A stretch of 64,000 nt of DNA from a virus: positions 1 to 64,000 of the IMG/VR virus record IMGVR_UViG_3300047472_000102. One strand, given 5' to 3'. The position numbers and the translations under genes are program-made. Of this stretch, positions 8,716-19,088 are shown one piece after another; positions within the stretch are counted from its first letter, which is position 1, and each line of letters begins with the position of its first letter. The notes below the pieces were generated by a model, which saw nothing but the letters and a program-made list of their open reading frames with translations, searched no databases and was not told the origin of the DNA.

Positions 8716-11391
8716 CTACCCATATACAGAAGGTAGGGTCAAATTCAGCGTTGTGTAATCACTTACCATGTCATAGGACATTTGTGCAATGTCCGAGCCA
8801 GTCATAAGTGTACGTGTGAGGAATGAGCTACTTGGTTCAAACTGTTTGTAGCCAGTGCTCTGTGTCATCCAAGTAGGATTGAAGGCAACATTAGTATAGC
8901 CGATATTTTGGTCGTACAAAGACTTAATATTATCGGATTGGTTTTTAAAAGAAGTCTGTAAGTCCTCAATTTTACCTTGGTAAGACTGAGTGACAGAATT
9001 CATATAAGCACTAATACCATTACCTACAGCATCCGTCAGCTTCAGAAGGTTATCTGGTCTCATCAGATCACCCCAGTTAAACTGGAAGCTCTGAAGACCC
9101 TGAAAAGCCTGTGCTACCTGTCCTACGACAAAGCCAAGGATTAATCCTAGTACTTGGCCTAATACACCAAGGCGGCTAGTAACAGCACTAATCACCGAAC
9201 TAACCACAACAGCGGCAAGAGCATTAGCCACACTTCCGACGATAGCGGCGGTGATACCACTAAAGCCAAGGCTGGTGCCAACAGCAATATTAGAACCCAA
9301 AAGCCCAATGCCTGCACCTCCTGTGAAAGCCACGGATACAATGGCCACCACAACGATAAGCAGGATTTTGAAGATACCAGTCTGGTACCATTTCTGCTTC
9401 ACAATCTGATAGCAATTAAAGACCATAAAGCAGCAAGCAGTTGTCATCTGATTTGAGCTAAGAAGGCTCATAGCTCGCATAGTGTCATAGTGCATAGGAA
9501 CTATGAAACCAGACTCATCCGCATCTGCTAGGGCTTCTTTGGCTGTAATATCAACGCTCTTGCCATCATAGACATAGTTATGATGTACCATGCCATAGAT
9601 ATCCAGCACCTTGTAATTAGTGTCAGTAACCTGCCACCACAGCCTTATATGTTCAGTACTAACACTACCAGTTTGGATCAGAGATGGAGGACTTGGATGT
9701 TCTCCACCTGTACCAGACGAATAGGTATATTTGGGGAAGACCTCATCTGATTCAGTCGTGAACCATAGGTCTCCAGCAATGGCATCATCTTTGCCACGTC
9801 CGGTACCAGTACTCTCAGTAATAAAGTTCCAAGCAATACGGATATCATAAGGCACATTGCTAGTGCCTTCTGGATGAATTCGTACGAGGTTTTGAGGCAG
9901 ATCAGGCATGGATGGAAGGTTAGGTTTAGTACCTACCTGACCACCATCAAGCCAGTCCTGAAGAGCAGCTACAGCTGCCTGATAGTTGTCTTTGGCTGCT
10001 TGGAAATTAGCCCATTGATCAGCACCATTTTGCTGAGAGGTCATCAGCTTATAGAAGAAATCATAAACGTATTTCTTGCACTGGGTATCGATCACATTAA
10101 GAGATACCCCAAAAACTACGAATGCAAAATCAATGTCTGATAAGCTCTCATTATCAGAAATACTGTCCACAACAGTAGAGAATTTCTTACCCGTCATCTT
10201 CTTATAAGCTTGAGCAGACTGGGTATATAGATCTCCATCATGAGCTTCTGTCAGGAAGTCATTGGAAATACGAACCGGGATAGGTGGAAAGAATTCACCA
10301 GGAATAGTAACAGGGTGGGCTATATGCTCATCAATAACTGTATTACCACTATTAATCTTATAGAGCCAAATTGTTCTACCAGTGGAACCAGAGAGAATAG
10401 AATCCGTAGTATCCAGTCTCCAAGAGTGCTGGATTTCATCCAGAGTCTCTGTAGTCGTGGTAACCGTAGTGGTTATGGTGACTCCACCAATGACCTGTGT
10501 AGAGGTCTGAGTATCCACATTAGTATCAATAATGGGATTGGTCATATAGTACAGTTCATTGAACCGGGAGGTTAGCTCACCAGTTTCAGAATCAGATACA
10601 TATGCAGGATCAGTCTTGGTAAATCGAGCTTCACGATCACTATAGGTAAAATGGGCTACACTATTAGTATCAGTGGTACTGGTAGGAGTACCATCCGAAT
10701 AGGTTACTACCGTATGTATATTTGTATTCAAATCACCAGTAACAGAAGCATTGGTATCAAAATCAATTGTATAACCATCATGATCAGGAAATGCTTCAGC
10801 AGCATCCATTATATTCGTGGTTCCAGTTACTAAGGAACCAGTAGTAGCAGAAGTATAGTATGCATAATTTACATACAGATACTGAGCATTCTGGTCAAAG
10901 CCTACGGGTGTAAAAGTAACACTAGAGGCATCAGCAAATTGGATAAGTATTTGACCGTTATCCAGAAACAAGGACTCCCAGGCAGTATCATAATCAGCAG
11001 GACGATTAACCAGAATATACTGTTCAGCCCATGATGTATAATCTGCCTGTTCTTCAAAAGCAGCAATGACATATGGTGTTGCACCCACAACAATAGGAAG
11101 CTGGGTGACGATGATTGCAGGATCAATATTAGCATAACCGTTAATAGATGCTGTAGGCATCCCCACCGTTGTGTAGTTATCCTTGGCCCATCTATAGAAT
11201 TTACGGAAATCCATATTAGGGCCATGCAGTTCGCCATCGTTAATGGAGTCTGCAATGCTACTTTGAGTATCGCTAGTAATATTCTTAAGGATAAGGGTTT
11301 TTAAATAGTCCACACGACCATCAGCATCCCCCGCCATATTGTAAGCGACGGAGGATACATAGGTGATCTTTTTGCCTGAAAATAAGCCCAT
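8716..11391 (-). CDS. Large virion structural protein with hydrophobic C-terminal segment
   Basis: 891 aa. It starts at an ATG overlapping the previous stop (TAATG). The first 600 residues are soluble and beta-rich, with many Thr/Asp/Tyr. Residues about 670-770 contain long Gly/Ala/Val hydrophobic stretches (ILLIVVVAIVSVAFTGGAG and VLGLILGFVVGQVAQAF) that could span a membrane. Such segments are expected of proteins that form or line a channel through the host envelope during ejection. It belongs to the conserved vRNAP-proximal structural block of N4-like phages. I do not recognise a catalytic motif. Confidence 0.7.
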   Translation of the reverse strand: MGLFSGKKITYVSSVAYNMAGDADGRVDYLKTLILKNITSDTQSSIADSINDGELHGPNMDFRKFYRWAKDNYTTVGMPTASINGYANIDPAIIVTQLPIVVGATPYVIAAFEEQADYTSWAEQYILVNRPADYDTAWESLFLDNGQILIQFADASSVTFTPVGFDQNAQYLYVNYAYYTSATTGSLVTGTTNIMDAAEAFPDHDGYTIDFDTNASVTGDLNTNIHTVVTYSDGTPTSTTDTNSVAHFTYSDREARFTKTDPAYVSDSETGELTSRFNELYYMTNPIIDTNVDTQTSTQVIGGVTITTTVTTTTETLDEIQHSWRLDTTDSILSGSTGRTIWLYKINSGNTVIDEHIAHPVTIPGEFFPPIPVRISNDFLTEAHDGDLYTQSAQAYKKMTGKKFSTVVDSISDNESLSDIDFAFVVFGVSLNVIDTQCKKYVYDFFYKLMTSQQNGADQWANFQAAKDNYQAAVAALQDWLDGGQVGTKPNLPSMPDLPQNLVRIHPEGTSNVPYDIRIAWNFITESTGTGRGKDDAIAGDLWFTTESDEVFPKYTYSSGTGGEHPSPPSLIQTGSVSTEHIRLWWQVTDTNYKVLDIYGMVHHNYVYDGKSVDITAKEALADADESGFIVPMHYDTMRAMSLLSSNQMTTACCFMVFNCYQIVKQKWYQTGIFKILLIVVVAIVSVAFTGGAGIGLLGSNIAVGTSLGFSGITAAIVGSVANALAAVVVSSVISAVTSRLGVLGQVLGLILGFVVGQVAQAFQGLQSFQFNWGDLMRPDNLLKLTDAVGNGISAYMNSVTQSYQGKIEDLQTSFKNQSDNIKSLYDQNIGYTNVAFNPTWMTQSTGYKQFEPSSSFLTRTLMTGSDIAQMSYDMVSDYTTLNLTLPSVYG

Positions 11392-12224
11392 TAGCTGAGA
11401 TCGTTATTAGCCTGAATATGTCCGAGGACAATTTGCAGATTATCATTGGTAAAGCTAGTAGGTGGAACAAGACCTTCATCAATGGTCTTCATAACCGTCC
11501 AAGCATCCGTATAGAGCTTAGCAGCCTTTACTTCTGCATCACGCTGATAAGACGTGATCTGCTGGTCATATAGGTCTTTCTGCTTGCCTACAGAGCCTTC
11601 TACAGTCGAACCATCAGTACGAGTATCCAAGGTCTGTGCACGAGCAGCTTCACCCTGTTCGGAGATAAGAATACCCTGCTTCACAGCATTATCATAGGTA
11701 ACAGATTCCTCTGCCAGTTTGATCTTGCTAGTAGCGTATTCGACTTCTGCCTGCCAAGCTTGGCTCTTTGCCACAGCGAGGCCCGCCAGAGCGGTTTTGA
11801 GACCAACACGAGCAGTTACAAGGTCTACTGCTGCTTTCTGTGCTTGAGCCTGTACAAGGGCAGATTGCCAAAATGCCTGATCCCTTTGCAGAAGAAATTG
11901 AATACCACCAGACATAGCTGTCTGAGTCATGCCAATATAGGCAGTGGTATAGTCATTGCCTGTAATTCGACCCTTGTCGAATTGGTCTGCAAGATGAGCA
12001 TTTAGGGCAGTCATAATGACATCGAAAGTGCCATTACCATTAATAATCTTCTGAGTGAGATCAGCATTGGTCAACTTAACAAGTGGACCATAGAGATCAC
12101 CAGTATCATCTGGTAACTCAAAAGATGGATCATCTAAATCGATATCTGGAAATGAGAAATCCTTCCCCTCAGTCAAGAGAGGAAGGAGTTCGTTTGCCAG
12201 ATCAGCTGCTGGGCTGTCAGACAT
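11391..12224 (-). CDS. Virion structural protein (N4 gp54-like by position)
   Basis: 277 aa with AGGAG at good spacing before ATG 12224. The N-terminus is acidic (about residues 15-45). The middle is a long Ala/Gln-rich helical region (about 125-230). No enzyme motif is seen. Size and place between the capsid block and the large structural protein match the roughly 30-kDa structural protein of N4. Assignment is by synteny, not by a recognised domain. Confidence 0.65.
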   Translation of the reverse strand: MSDSPAADLANELLPLLTEGKDFSFPDIDLDDPSFELPDDTGDLYGPLVKLTNADLTQKIINGNGTFDVIMTALNAHLADQFDKGRITGNDYTTAYIGMTQTAMSGGIQFLLQRDQAFWQSALVQAQAQKAAVDLVTARVGLKTALAGLAVAKSQAWQAEVEYATSKIKLAEESVTYDNAVKQGILISEQGEAARAQTLDTRTDGSTVEGSVGKQKDLYDQQITSYQRDAEVKAAKLYTDAWTVMKTIDEGLVPPTSFTNDNLQIVLGHIQANNDLS

Positions 12225-12235
12225 GATTACTCCTG

Positions 12236-12961
12236 TTAATCAATGGAGCCAGCTGCAAGCTGTGCAGTAGCTAACTTTCTAATTTCAGCAGGCGTCAGAG
12301 GATCGAGTACTTCAAGAGCAAACTTGCGGACCTCGTTCATTTCCACATGTTCCTTACCACCTTTCTTGGTGGTTCGAATCTGAAGAAACTTCTGACCCTT
12401 CATGAACTTATAGATACAATACGGAACATGATAGCCATTTTCCGTAGCTTCACCAAATGGGACATACTTGGAAACAGTACCAAGGAACTCATTAGCTACA
12501 GTAAAGATGCCACCAGGAAGGTCTTTATCCTTTGGATCCATATTGGTGATACGAAGCCGTACAAGCTTCATATGCTCTTCCTTGAGCCTATGACGAATAG
12601 ACTGAGCAGCAGAATGCTTCTTCGCTTGAACCATAGGAATAACAACCTTTTGCTCCGGTTCAGCTTCACCATCGAGCTTTGCCTTGATAGCTGCACGAAT
12701 CTCTGCAACATCCTTGTCTTCAGTATTAATACCCATAATCTTAGCACGGGCTTGAAGCATGGAGAGTTCCGTTACCTGTTCAGGTTCAGGAGCTTCTTCC
12801 TCTTCCTCTGGTTCCTGTGCAGCAAGCTTTTCAGCTTCAGTCAGCTCTTCAGAGTCATCTTCAATATTAACAGAGGTATCCGAAGGATTTTCTTCATCCT
12901 TGGTTCCAGTAGTTCCGAGAGAGGCAAATAGGTTGTTGGTAGATACAGGCGTCTTGGCCAT
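12236..12961 (-). CDS. Conserved N4-like late protein (gp55 position)
   Basis: 241 aa, ATG 12961 preceded by AAAGGA. Residues about 20-95 are a disordered, very acidic stretch (runs of Glu/Asp/Pro). The C-terminal 120 residues are a compact basic/hydrophobic domain (MKLVRLRITNMDPKDKDLPG, then VPYCIYKFMKGQKFLQIRTT). It lies directly downstream of the capsid gene. Function unknown; a small head-associated protein is plausible. Confidence 0.65.
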   Translation of the reverse strand: MAKTPVSTNNLFASLGTTGTKDEENPSDTSVNIEDDSEELTEAEKLAAQEPEEEEEAPEPEQVTELSMLQARAKIMGINTEDKDVAEIRAAIKAKLDGEAEPEQKVVIPMVQAKKHSAAQSIRHRLKEEHMKLVRLRITNMDPKDKDLPGGIFTVANEFLGTVSKYVPFGEATENGYHVPYCIYKFMKGQKFLQIRTTKKGGKEHVEMNEVRKFALEVLDPLTPAEIRKLATAQLAAGSID

Positions 12962-12984
12962 TTTTATATAGTCCTTTGATTAAT

Positions 12985-13019
12985 GCATATAATGAAAGGG
13001 GGAGCTTGGTAGCTCCCCC
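12985..13019 (-). terminator. Hairpin terminator after the major capsid gene
   Basis: Stem GGGGGAGC/GCTCCCCC with 6-base loop at 12998-13019, followed on the minus strand by TTTCATTATAT. The U-run is short, so partial termination is likely. This would give more capsid mRNA than downstream mRNA. Confidence 0.7.
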
Positions 13020-13028
13020 AGTTAATCA

Positions 13029-14237
13029 TCAGATTGGAGCAACAGTCTTGATAACTGCGAGACGCTCTGCTCGCTTGATCAGGATACCGTAGTACCACTT
13101 GATCGAGGAGAAGCCCGTTTCACCATAAGGATCATTACGGTCAGCAGTATCGTTACCCGGCATCTTGGTCAGAACCGAGAACTTCAAAGTCTTACCATCA
13201 GTCTGGAAGCCAATGGTAGAGAACGAATCAGCACCAACCACGAGGATTGGGAAGATATCGTAGTGGTCAGTACCACCTACTACCGTAGACTGATAACCAG
13301 GGTTATCGGTAACAGCAGCACCTGCACCTGCCCAATGCAGCATTTCCGGTACTTCGATGAAGCGGAACGGACCAACCGAACCAATTTCACCGTTAAGGAT
13401 CGTACCAGCATCAGCATAGTGCTGAATGGCGATAAAGGCAGGATTACCAAAGAGATCGGTCATGCCACGGATAACGATCGAGAGATCGGAACCAATGTAA
13501 GCAATACGACCACCCTGAACAACCTTGGTATCGATAAGACGAGAACCAGTGATAACACGGGTCTGCTTAGGGGTACGGTTGTCGTTCAGGATTTTATCCA
13601 GACGCATCAGGTTCTTGTAGGTGACGATAGAAGCAGGAACATCACCAGCTACTTCACCCGTAACATCGTCGTCTTCAACGGCAGCACCAGCATAAAGCAC
13701 AGTACCAGCAGAGTTGAGAAGATCGATCTGAAGGGCTGCTTCAGTCAGCTGTACAGCACCATTCATAAGTTCGGTGGACAGATGCTTCATCAGACCATCG
13801 TCAGAATCGAAGTCCAGAGACTCTTGCGTAAATTCTGTGAAGAAACCGAACTTGGCAATAGAGCCTTCACGCATCAGACGAGTGAAACCGACACGGTTAA
13901 CACGACCACCATTTTCCGTCAGAGCAGGAAGCTTGCCGGTAATAGTACCCACGTCACGGCTCGAACCATAGAGATTACCATTAGCAATGGTAACGCCATT
14001 AGCATCAATACCCTGATCGTTGATGTTACGATCATCCAAAAGTGGTACGTACTCATAGACCTTGATGGTCTTGCCATAGTGCTTAGGCATATTAACAGCC
14101 GTAGCAAGAGGCATGAAATACTGTTCCTTACGGGCAGTGATGATAGCTGCCTTCAGGTACAGGTAAGTATTCATTTGCGAAGAGCCATCACCGTCAATAG
14201 ACGAAGCAACAGCGTTCGGAGCATTATAGTTCAACAT
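13029..14237 (-). CDS. Major capsid protein (N4 gp56-like)
   Basis: 402 aa, the size of the N4 capsid protein. The pattern fits N4-type HK97-fold capsid proteins: N-terminal [22 protein letters not shown], a long E-loop-like region, a helix around [20 protein letters not shown], and a beta-rich C-terminal domain with [20 protein letters not shown]. It is flanked by a scaffold-like gene upstream and a strong hairpin downstream, as expected for the most abundant virion protein. Codon choice is more regular than in the neighbours (frequent CGT, GGT, AAC), consistent with high expression. Confidence 0.9.
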   Translation of the reverse strand: MLNYNAPNAVASSIDGDGSSQMNTYLYLKAAIITARKEQYFMPLATAVNMPKHYGKTIKVYEYVPLLDDRNINDQGIDANGVTIANGNLYGSSRDVGTITGKLPALTENGGRVNRVGFTRLMREGSIAKFGFFTEFTQESLDFDSDDGLMKHLSTELMNGAVQLTEAALQIDLLNSAGTVLYAGAAVEDDDVTGEVAGDVPASIVTYKNLMRLDKILNDNRTPKQTRVITGSRLIDTKVVQGGRIAYIGSDLSIVIRGMTDLFGNPAFIAIQHYADAGTILNGEIGSVGPFRFIEVPEMLHWAGAGAAVTDNPGYQSTVVGGTDHYDIFPILVVGADSFSTIGFQTDGKTLKFSVLTKMPGNDTADRNDPYGETGFSSIKWYYGILIKRAERLAVIKTVAPI

Positions 14238-14269
14238 GGCTTAAATGGTCTCCATATTAGTGGGTATAA

Positions 14270-15499
14270 TTACCCAACAAAATTGCCATACTGTTTAGCG
14301 AAATCCTCGTCAGACATAGCCAGTGGATTAATCACTGGGGCAGTCTTCTTAGGCGTTGTTTTCGTTGCAGCAGCAGCTTTTGCTTTGTCGTTGTTGGAGA
14401 CAACTGGCTTAGGAGCAGCAACCTTAGTATCGATAATCTGGGGTTCCTGTTTAACAGGGACTTGCCGAGTTTTCTCAATAAGGTCTGCAAAGCCATTGGT
14501 GCTCTGAATATGATCACCGACTTGCTTATATGCCTGCAAAAATGGGGTGCTATGAGGAAGATTACCCAATGCCTTCTGACGGTCCATTTCGGAAACAATA
14601 CGGTCATAGACGCCCGATTGCTTCTGTTGATGGATGACGTCCAAAAGATTTGGATCATTCATCAAAGCACCATGACTAGGTGCATCCCAGTTATTGGCCA
14701 TTTCGTTAAGAAGTTCTGGACCACCATCACGATGTTTAAGGTTATCCAGAGCCTCCTGAAACACGACTTGTTGGTCAGTTACTGGAGTAATATTTGTGTG
14801 GTAATTTACTTGCTCTTCACTTTGAAAGTCAAGAGGGTCAATTCCACTGTCTTTTACAAGCTTCTTAATAGCATCTGGGTTTTTATTCTTAAGGTCTATA
14901 AGAAATGCTAGTTCTGCTTGATCTGCATTCAGCAGATTATTCTGTTCCATGAATCGGAGAGTCTTTAGATGAGGCTGAATATCCTGCATCTTGCGGCCAA
15001 AACCCGCACCCATTTGCATAAGACGAAGAACGTCTTCTGGTCCCTTGATTTCAATGGTTTTTCCATTGGCTTTCAGGGGAGCAGTGATTTGCTCGTAAAG
15101 TGCCTTATAATCTGGCTCCTTAGGAGTCTCTTCTGCATCGGTTTTCTCTTTACCGGATGCATCGTTATCAATGAGTGCATCCTTGGATTTATCTCCAGTA
15201 TCACCTTCTTTTTTCCCAGCTTCCTCAGCAGCCTTAATGACTTCATCATCAGGCTTTTCTTCGGATTTCTTGCTGGCTTCTGGATGGGAAGAATCTACGG
15301 ACTTTTCATCGATGACCTCAGATTTCGTATCGCCTTCATTAGGCGTTACAACCACCTCGGCTGGCGTTTCTTCCTGCTTAACCTGTGATTCTTCAACTAC
15401 TTGGGCTTCCTCTTTGGGAAGCCCTGTAGCTGCTTCAGGTAGAGCAAGAAACTCCTCATCGGACATTTCAAGGTAATTTTTCTTGTTCTCGCCTGTCAT
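14270..15499 (-). CDS. Scaffold/tape-like head assembly protein (N4 gp57 position)
   Basis: 409 aa. Residues 30-135 are highly acidic and low in hydrophobics (Glu/Lys/Asp/Ser), followed by a helical region (about 135-330) and a Lys/Ala/Pro-rich tail. The motif MSDEEFLAL near the N-terminus is echoed by MSDEDFAKQY at the C-terminus. An acidic, helical, unstructured protein encoded just upstream of the capsid gene is typical of scaffolding proteins. No direct proof of scaffold function is visible. Confidence 0.65.
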   Translation of the reverse strand: MTGENKKNYLEMSDEEFLALPEAATGLPKEEAQVVEESQVKQEETPAEVVVTPNEGDTKSEVIDEKSVDSSHPEASKKSEEKPDDEVIKAAEEAGKKEGDTGDKSKDALIDNDASGKEKTDAEETPKEPDYKALYEQITAPLKANGKTIEIKGPEDVLRLMQMGAGFGRKMQDIQPHLKTLRFMEQNNLLNADQAELAFLIDLKNKNPDAIKKLVKDSGIDPLDFQSEEQVNYHTNITPVTDQQVVFQEALDNLKHRDGGPELLNEMANNWDAPSHGALMNDPNLLDVIHQQKQSGVYDRIVSEMDRQKALGNLPHSTPFLQAYKQVGDHIQSTNGFADLIEKTRQVPVKQEPQIIDTKVAAPKPVVSNNDKAKAAAATKTTPKKTAPVINPLAMSDEDFAKQYGNFVG

Positions 15500-15505
15500 G
15501 ATGGA

Positions 15506-15871
15506 TTAGTCCTCTTCACCAGTTTCGCCATTGGCAATAGCAATACGGAGTTCTTCCACAGTGCTATCCATTTCACCAAGACGATCCCGGAGCGTATCAG
15601 CAACCGTCTGAGTGACTTGTAGCCACTGCTTCAGGTGGCCTGTGGCCTGAGCCATAGAGAGAGAATCCTTACGCTGAGATTCATTCAGTGCAGGTGATAC
15701 TGACTGTTGAACCAAGCGAGCAGCTTCCTGAACGATATACTCTTCCATAATTACTGCACGGAAGTCTGGATTTTCCAGAAGACGAGTAACTCGTTCTGCA
15801 AATGCAATACGCTTCTTGGAAGCATCAATATCTCTTTCAAGTGCTTCCAGTTCTAATTCATATGGAGTCAT
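15506..15871 (-). CDS. Small late protein between portal and scaffold genes (gp58 position)
   Basis: 121 aa, GGAAG ribosome site nine bases before ATG. Predicted nearly all helical, with charged heptad-like repeats (LEALERDIDASKKRIAFAER) and an acidic C-terminus. Function unknown; presumably head assembly by its position. Confidence 0.65.
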   Translation of the reverse strand: MTPYELELEALERDIDASKKRIAFAERVTRLLENPDFRAVIMEEYIVQEAARLVQQSVSPALNESQRKDSLSMAQATGHLKQWLQVTQTVADTLRDRLGEMDSTVEELRIAIANGETGEED

Positions 15872-15940
15872 TAGGGGTTACTTCCTTTTGTTACTTTTAA
15901 TTATTGGCAATACTTAACTTTAGTAACCAAACCCGTCAAC

Positions 15941-18193
15941 CTAGAAATTTTGCTGACGGGTAAAGGCACTAGCTGGCAAAGGTGCAGCAGGACGATTATT
16001 AGCACTATTCAGTTGTTTACTGATTGCATTATATCCTACAGCACCTTCAACATCTGGCTTGGACTCTTGTCCATTGGCTTGCTTACGAGGTTTGAGAAGA
16101 GCCTTGGTAACTTCCAGATGCTGATTTGCTTCAGCCTGACCACCCATGAGTTCCATATCTCTGGCGTGCTTGGTTCCAGTCTCTTGTTCGACTGTATCCA
16201 GGTTATTCTGGTCAGCTTGTGTGCGGCTCTCAGCCGCCTTGGCAATATTAAGAGCTTGTTTGGTTTGAAGCTCTTTGATCTGTTCCTGAACCATCTGAAC
16301 CTGTAGCTGCTTAAGTGCTTGATCCAATGGATCAGGCTGAGGCTGGAAGTTCTTAAGGGTATGAGCCAAATCAGGCATACGCATAAGCTTAGCAATCTGA
16401 ACCAAGATTATCTGTACTAATTCCCAACCTGCATTAGGTCCAATAGTCTGAAGCATGAATGCAAGGTCTTGGCTCTTTTTGTTATCTACTTCAGCAGTAG
16501 AGATATCAACAATCAGGTCAAAATTACCTGCAAGATCTTCACGGTTAACTGTGACGAATTCTTCATTAGTGACTCTAACCACTTCCTGTTCAGACAGAAA
16601 TGCACCATTCATGGCGATGATCTTGTCACCGATTTTCTTCACACCATTAGCCAGACGACGAAGAATACCCATTTCACGCTTGCTAGTGGCATCGAGAACA
16701 CCTCGGATACCTGCTGCTACGTCACCATAGGCTTCACCAGAGACACCACCTGAGAAGGCTTTAACGCCTGAAAGGGACTCTGCATCATTGTTCATAGCCT
16801 GAACCATGAGCATAGAAGTCTGAGGAATTTCAGGGAATTTATGTTCCACTAATCCAATCTGAGGATTGGTTGTTGGATTGAATTCATAGTCCAATCCCTG
16901 GTCAAACTTCCTACGATTCACCGCATCAAGCATCCCCTTGGCAATGCCCTGTTGGGCATTTGCAGATCGACCAAGCAAGTCGATCATACCACGGGTAATA
17001 GCACCAATAACTTGTTGATTATCACTGATAATCGCTGCATCTGGTTCACCAAAGAGGTCTCTCTTCTCTGGCATATAGTTTTCGATTATAAATGGTAATT
17101 TACCGTCAGGGAATGGATTCTCTTCCATTCGAACAATAGTGTCATTAACCCATGTAGCAACAATGGGGACAAGCTCACCTGTGCCATGGATATCTGAGAA
17201 ACCCCAATACTCATAAGCAACTACACGCTTACGAAGGATATCAGAGAAATTGAAGTCATTGGGAGTCTTGGTGGCATGATCAGGATTGGTAATAGGAGCA
17301 GCTGCTTCCCAGTTAACATTATCCAAATTCTTGTATCTATCTGGCTCCTTCAACATGTCAGCTTTGCTGGTCTCAAATGAGATCACAACAAAGTTGGCCT
17401 TATCCAGATCACCTTCACAAGATGGGTCTGGATAGAAGTTATCAGGATGAATCATGGAAACCGTAGGACGGTTATCCAGTACCTTTTCAACAGGAACCTG
17501 TTGAGTACCAGTCTGAACTGCAATGACTACCTGCTGATTCTGTTCATAGTAATTAACAGATTCCTTTACATCATCAGGTACATTCTTTTCATAGTCAGCT
17601 GGAGACTGATGCTTAGCTTGTAAGGCATCCTGGATCATTTTAACCTGATCCGCATCCTGTGGAGCCATATAGGCCCATACAGGAGCATCCTGCATCTCGA
17701 TCTTAGTGTAACGACACCAGCCAAGACGAACGATTACAGAGCCTTCATCGACAGCTGTACGTATATAATCATCAATAAACTTGACTCGTGGAATCTTGGT
17801 ACGCCACTGCCAATTAAGGACTAATTCGTTTTGTTCAGCAGCATCACGATCTTCCCACGTAGCAGGAGATACCTGAAAGAGCTTATCCGAACCAAGGAAA
17901 GGCTCTGAGAGAGCCGCATAACGCCATTCAGCTTGTCTACGAACAAGTTTAGGAGTTACTTGAGAACGTCCTTTGACAGACTTAGCTTTATATTTTCCAC
18001 GTACATTACGAGCATCATTCCAGTCTTGTACTCGAATGGATCGTAAATCATGGGCAGGCTTGGCAGCTGCAAGGTCTTCCTTTAGAGACTGAACTGTAGG
18101 CTCATTCTCCCAATCTGTAAGCTTGCTGGTTCCATCAACCTGCTTAGCTCGCTGTTCGTCTAGGTCAAATTGATCATCAGCAACTTCAGCCAT
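15941..18193 (-). CDS. Portal protein (N4 gp59-like)
   Basis: 750 aa from ATG 18193 (GAGG site just upstream), close to the 763 aa of N4 portal. Seen: an N-terminal helical arm, a stem/clip region with WQWRTKIPRVKFIDDYIRTA and SMIHPDNFYPDPSCEGD, the conserved YMPEKRDLFGEPDAAII, and a C-terminal Gln-rich helical barrel-like region (about 630-690) ending in an Asn/Pro/Ala tail. The dodecameric portal joins head and tail, and DNA is packaged through it. It is transcribed first in the capsid block. The gap to the divergent thyA gene (18194-18246) must hold its promoter. Confidence 0.85.
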   Translation of the reverse strand: MAEVADDQFDLDEQRAKQVDGTSKLTDWENEPTVQSLKEDLAAAKPAHDLRSIRVQDWNDARNVRGKYKAKSVKGRSQVTPKLVRRQAEWRYAALSEPFLGSDKLFQVSPATWEDRDAAEQNELVLNWQWRTKIPRVKFIDDYIRTAVDEGSVIVRLGWCRYTKIEMQDAPVWAYMAPQDADQVKMIQDALQAKHQSPADYEKNVPDDVKESVNYYEQNQQVVIAVQTGTQQVPVEKVLDNRPTVSMIHPDNFYPDPSCEGDLDKANFVVISFETSKADMLKEPDRYKNLDNVNWEAAAPITNPDHATKTPNDFNFSDILRKRVVAYEYWGFSDIHGTGELVPIVATWVNDTIVRMEENPFPDGKLPFIIENYMPEKRDLFGEPDAAIISDNQQVIGAITRGMIDLLGRSANAQQGIAKGMLDAVNRRKFDQGLDYEFNPTTNPQIGLVEHKFPEIPQTSMLMVQAMNNDAESLSGVKAFSGGVSGEAYGDVAAGIRGVLDATSKREMGILRRLANGVKKIGDKIIAMNGAFLSEQEVVRVTNEEFVTVNREDLAGNFDLIVDISTAEVDNKKSQDLAFMLQTIGPNAGWELVQIILVQIAKLMRMPDLAHTLKNFQPQPDPLDQALKQLQVQMVQEQIKELQTKQALNIAKAAESRTQADQNNLDTVEQETGTKHARDMELMGGQAEANQHLEVTKALLKPRKQANGQESKPDVEGAVGYNAISKQLNSANNRPAAPLPASAFTRQQNF

Positions 18194-18216
18194 TATGGTC
18201 CTCAATAGGGTTTTTT

Positions 18217-18229
18217 GAGTAATTTACTC
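18217..18229. promoter_or_regulatory. Dyad in the divergent portal-thyA intergenic region
   Basis: GAGTAA-T-TTACTC lies in the 53-bp space between the divergent portal and thyA starts, next to a T6 run. It is a candidate operator or part of back-to-back promoters. No clear sigma70 -35/-10 pair is visible in this short gap. Confidence 0.35.
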
Positions 18230-18246
18230 TCAATAAAGGAAATACA

Positions 18247-19086
18247 ATGAACCAGACAGATAAACAATACCTCGAAGTTCTGGAAGAGCTTCTTGGCTCA
18301 GAAGAACATGTAGAAGGCCGTAATGGTGGAGTTACTACACTCTTCGGCAAGCAACTTGTATTTGAGGATGTTGGAACTTCATTTCCACTTCTTACCACGA
18401 AGAAGGTTCACTTCAAATCTATCCTTGTTGAACTTCTATGGTTCATTAAAGGCATGACCAACATCGATTATCTTCATAAATATGATGTGACGATCTGGGA
18501 TGAATGGGCAGATGAGAATAGTGAGCTTGGTCCAGTCTACGGCAAACAGTGGCGCAAGTGGAAGACCTTCGCTGGGATTGAAATGGGCAATAAGCCTTAT
18601 TTTCAATACATCGACCAAATTCAGAATGTAATAAAATCACTTAAAGAACAGCCATATGGTCGCCGTCATATTGTCTCGGCATGGAACCCAGCTGAAGTAG
18701 ATCAGATGGCACTTCCTCCTTGCCATGTACTATTCCAATTTCATGTACGCAAAACAGGTGAACTGGATGTTCAACTTTATCAGAGGTCTGCTGATTGGTT
18801 CCTTGGTGTGCCTTTCAATATTGCTTCCTATGCTCTGCTACTCATATTGGTGGCTAGGGAGGTTGGAAGAGTCCCTGGTAAGCTGGTGCATACTTTTGGT
18901 AACTATCATCTATATGATAATCACCGGGAACAGGCTGTAGAGCAACTGGATCGCTATCCTTATGGATTACCAAGAGTAATCATTAATGCTGAACCAGAGA
19001 AGAGCATCTTCGATCTTGAACCTGAAGATATCGAATTGATTGGATACCGTTCTTGGGCTGGTATTAAGGCTCAAGTATCAAAATGA
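18247..19086 (+). CDS. thyA: Thymidylate synthase
   Basis: 279 aa. ThyA converts dUMP to dTMP using methylene-tetrahydrofolate. All signatures are present: RNGGVTTLFGKQLVFED, FPLLTTKKVHFKSI, the phosphate-binding EQPYGRRHIVSAWNP, the catalytic cysteine in LPPCHVLFQF, and LYQRSADWFLGVPFNIASYA. It ends in GYRSWAGIKAQ, a variant of the usual C-terminal GIKAPVA. The gene is inverted relative to all its late neighbours, with its own ribosome site (AAAGGA) and a following terminator, so it looks like an inserted self-contained cassette. It should supply dTTP for phage DNA. Confidence 0.97.
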   Translation: MNQTDKQYLEVLEELLGSEEHVEGRNGGVTTLFGKQLVFEDVGTSFPLLTTKKVHFKSILVELLWFIKGMTNIDYLHKYDVTIWDEWADENSELGPVYGKQWRKWKTFAGIEMGNKPYFQYIDQIQNVIKSLKEQPYGRRHIVSAWNPAEVDQMALPPCHVLFQFHVRKTGELDVQLYQRSADWFLGVPFNIASYALLLILVAREVGRVPGKLVHTFGNYHLYDNHREQAVEQLDRYPYGLPRVIINAEPEKSIFDLEPEDIELIGYRSWAGIKAQVSK

Positions 19087-19088
19087 TT

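Noticed and set aside
13263-14507. Rightward frame of 414 codons over the capsid gene
   Set aside because: Antisense of the major capsid protein and scaffold gene; no ribosome site and no recognisable motif.
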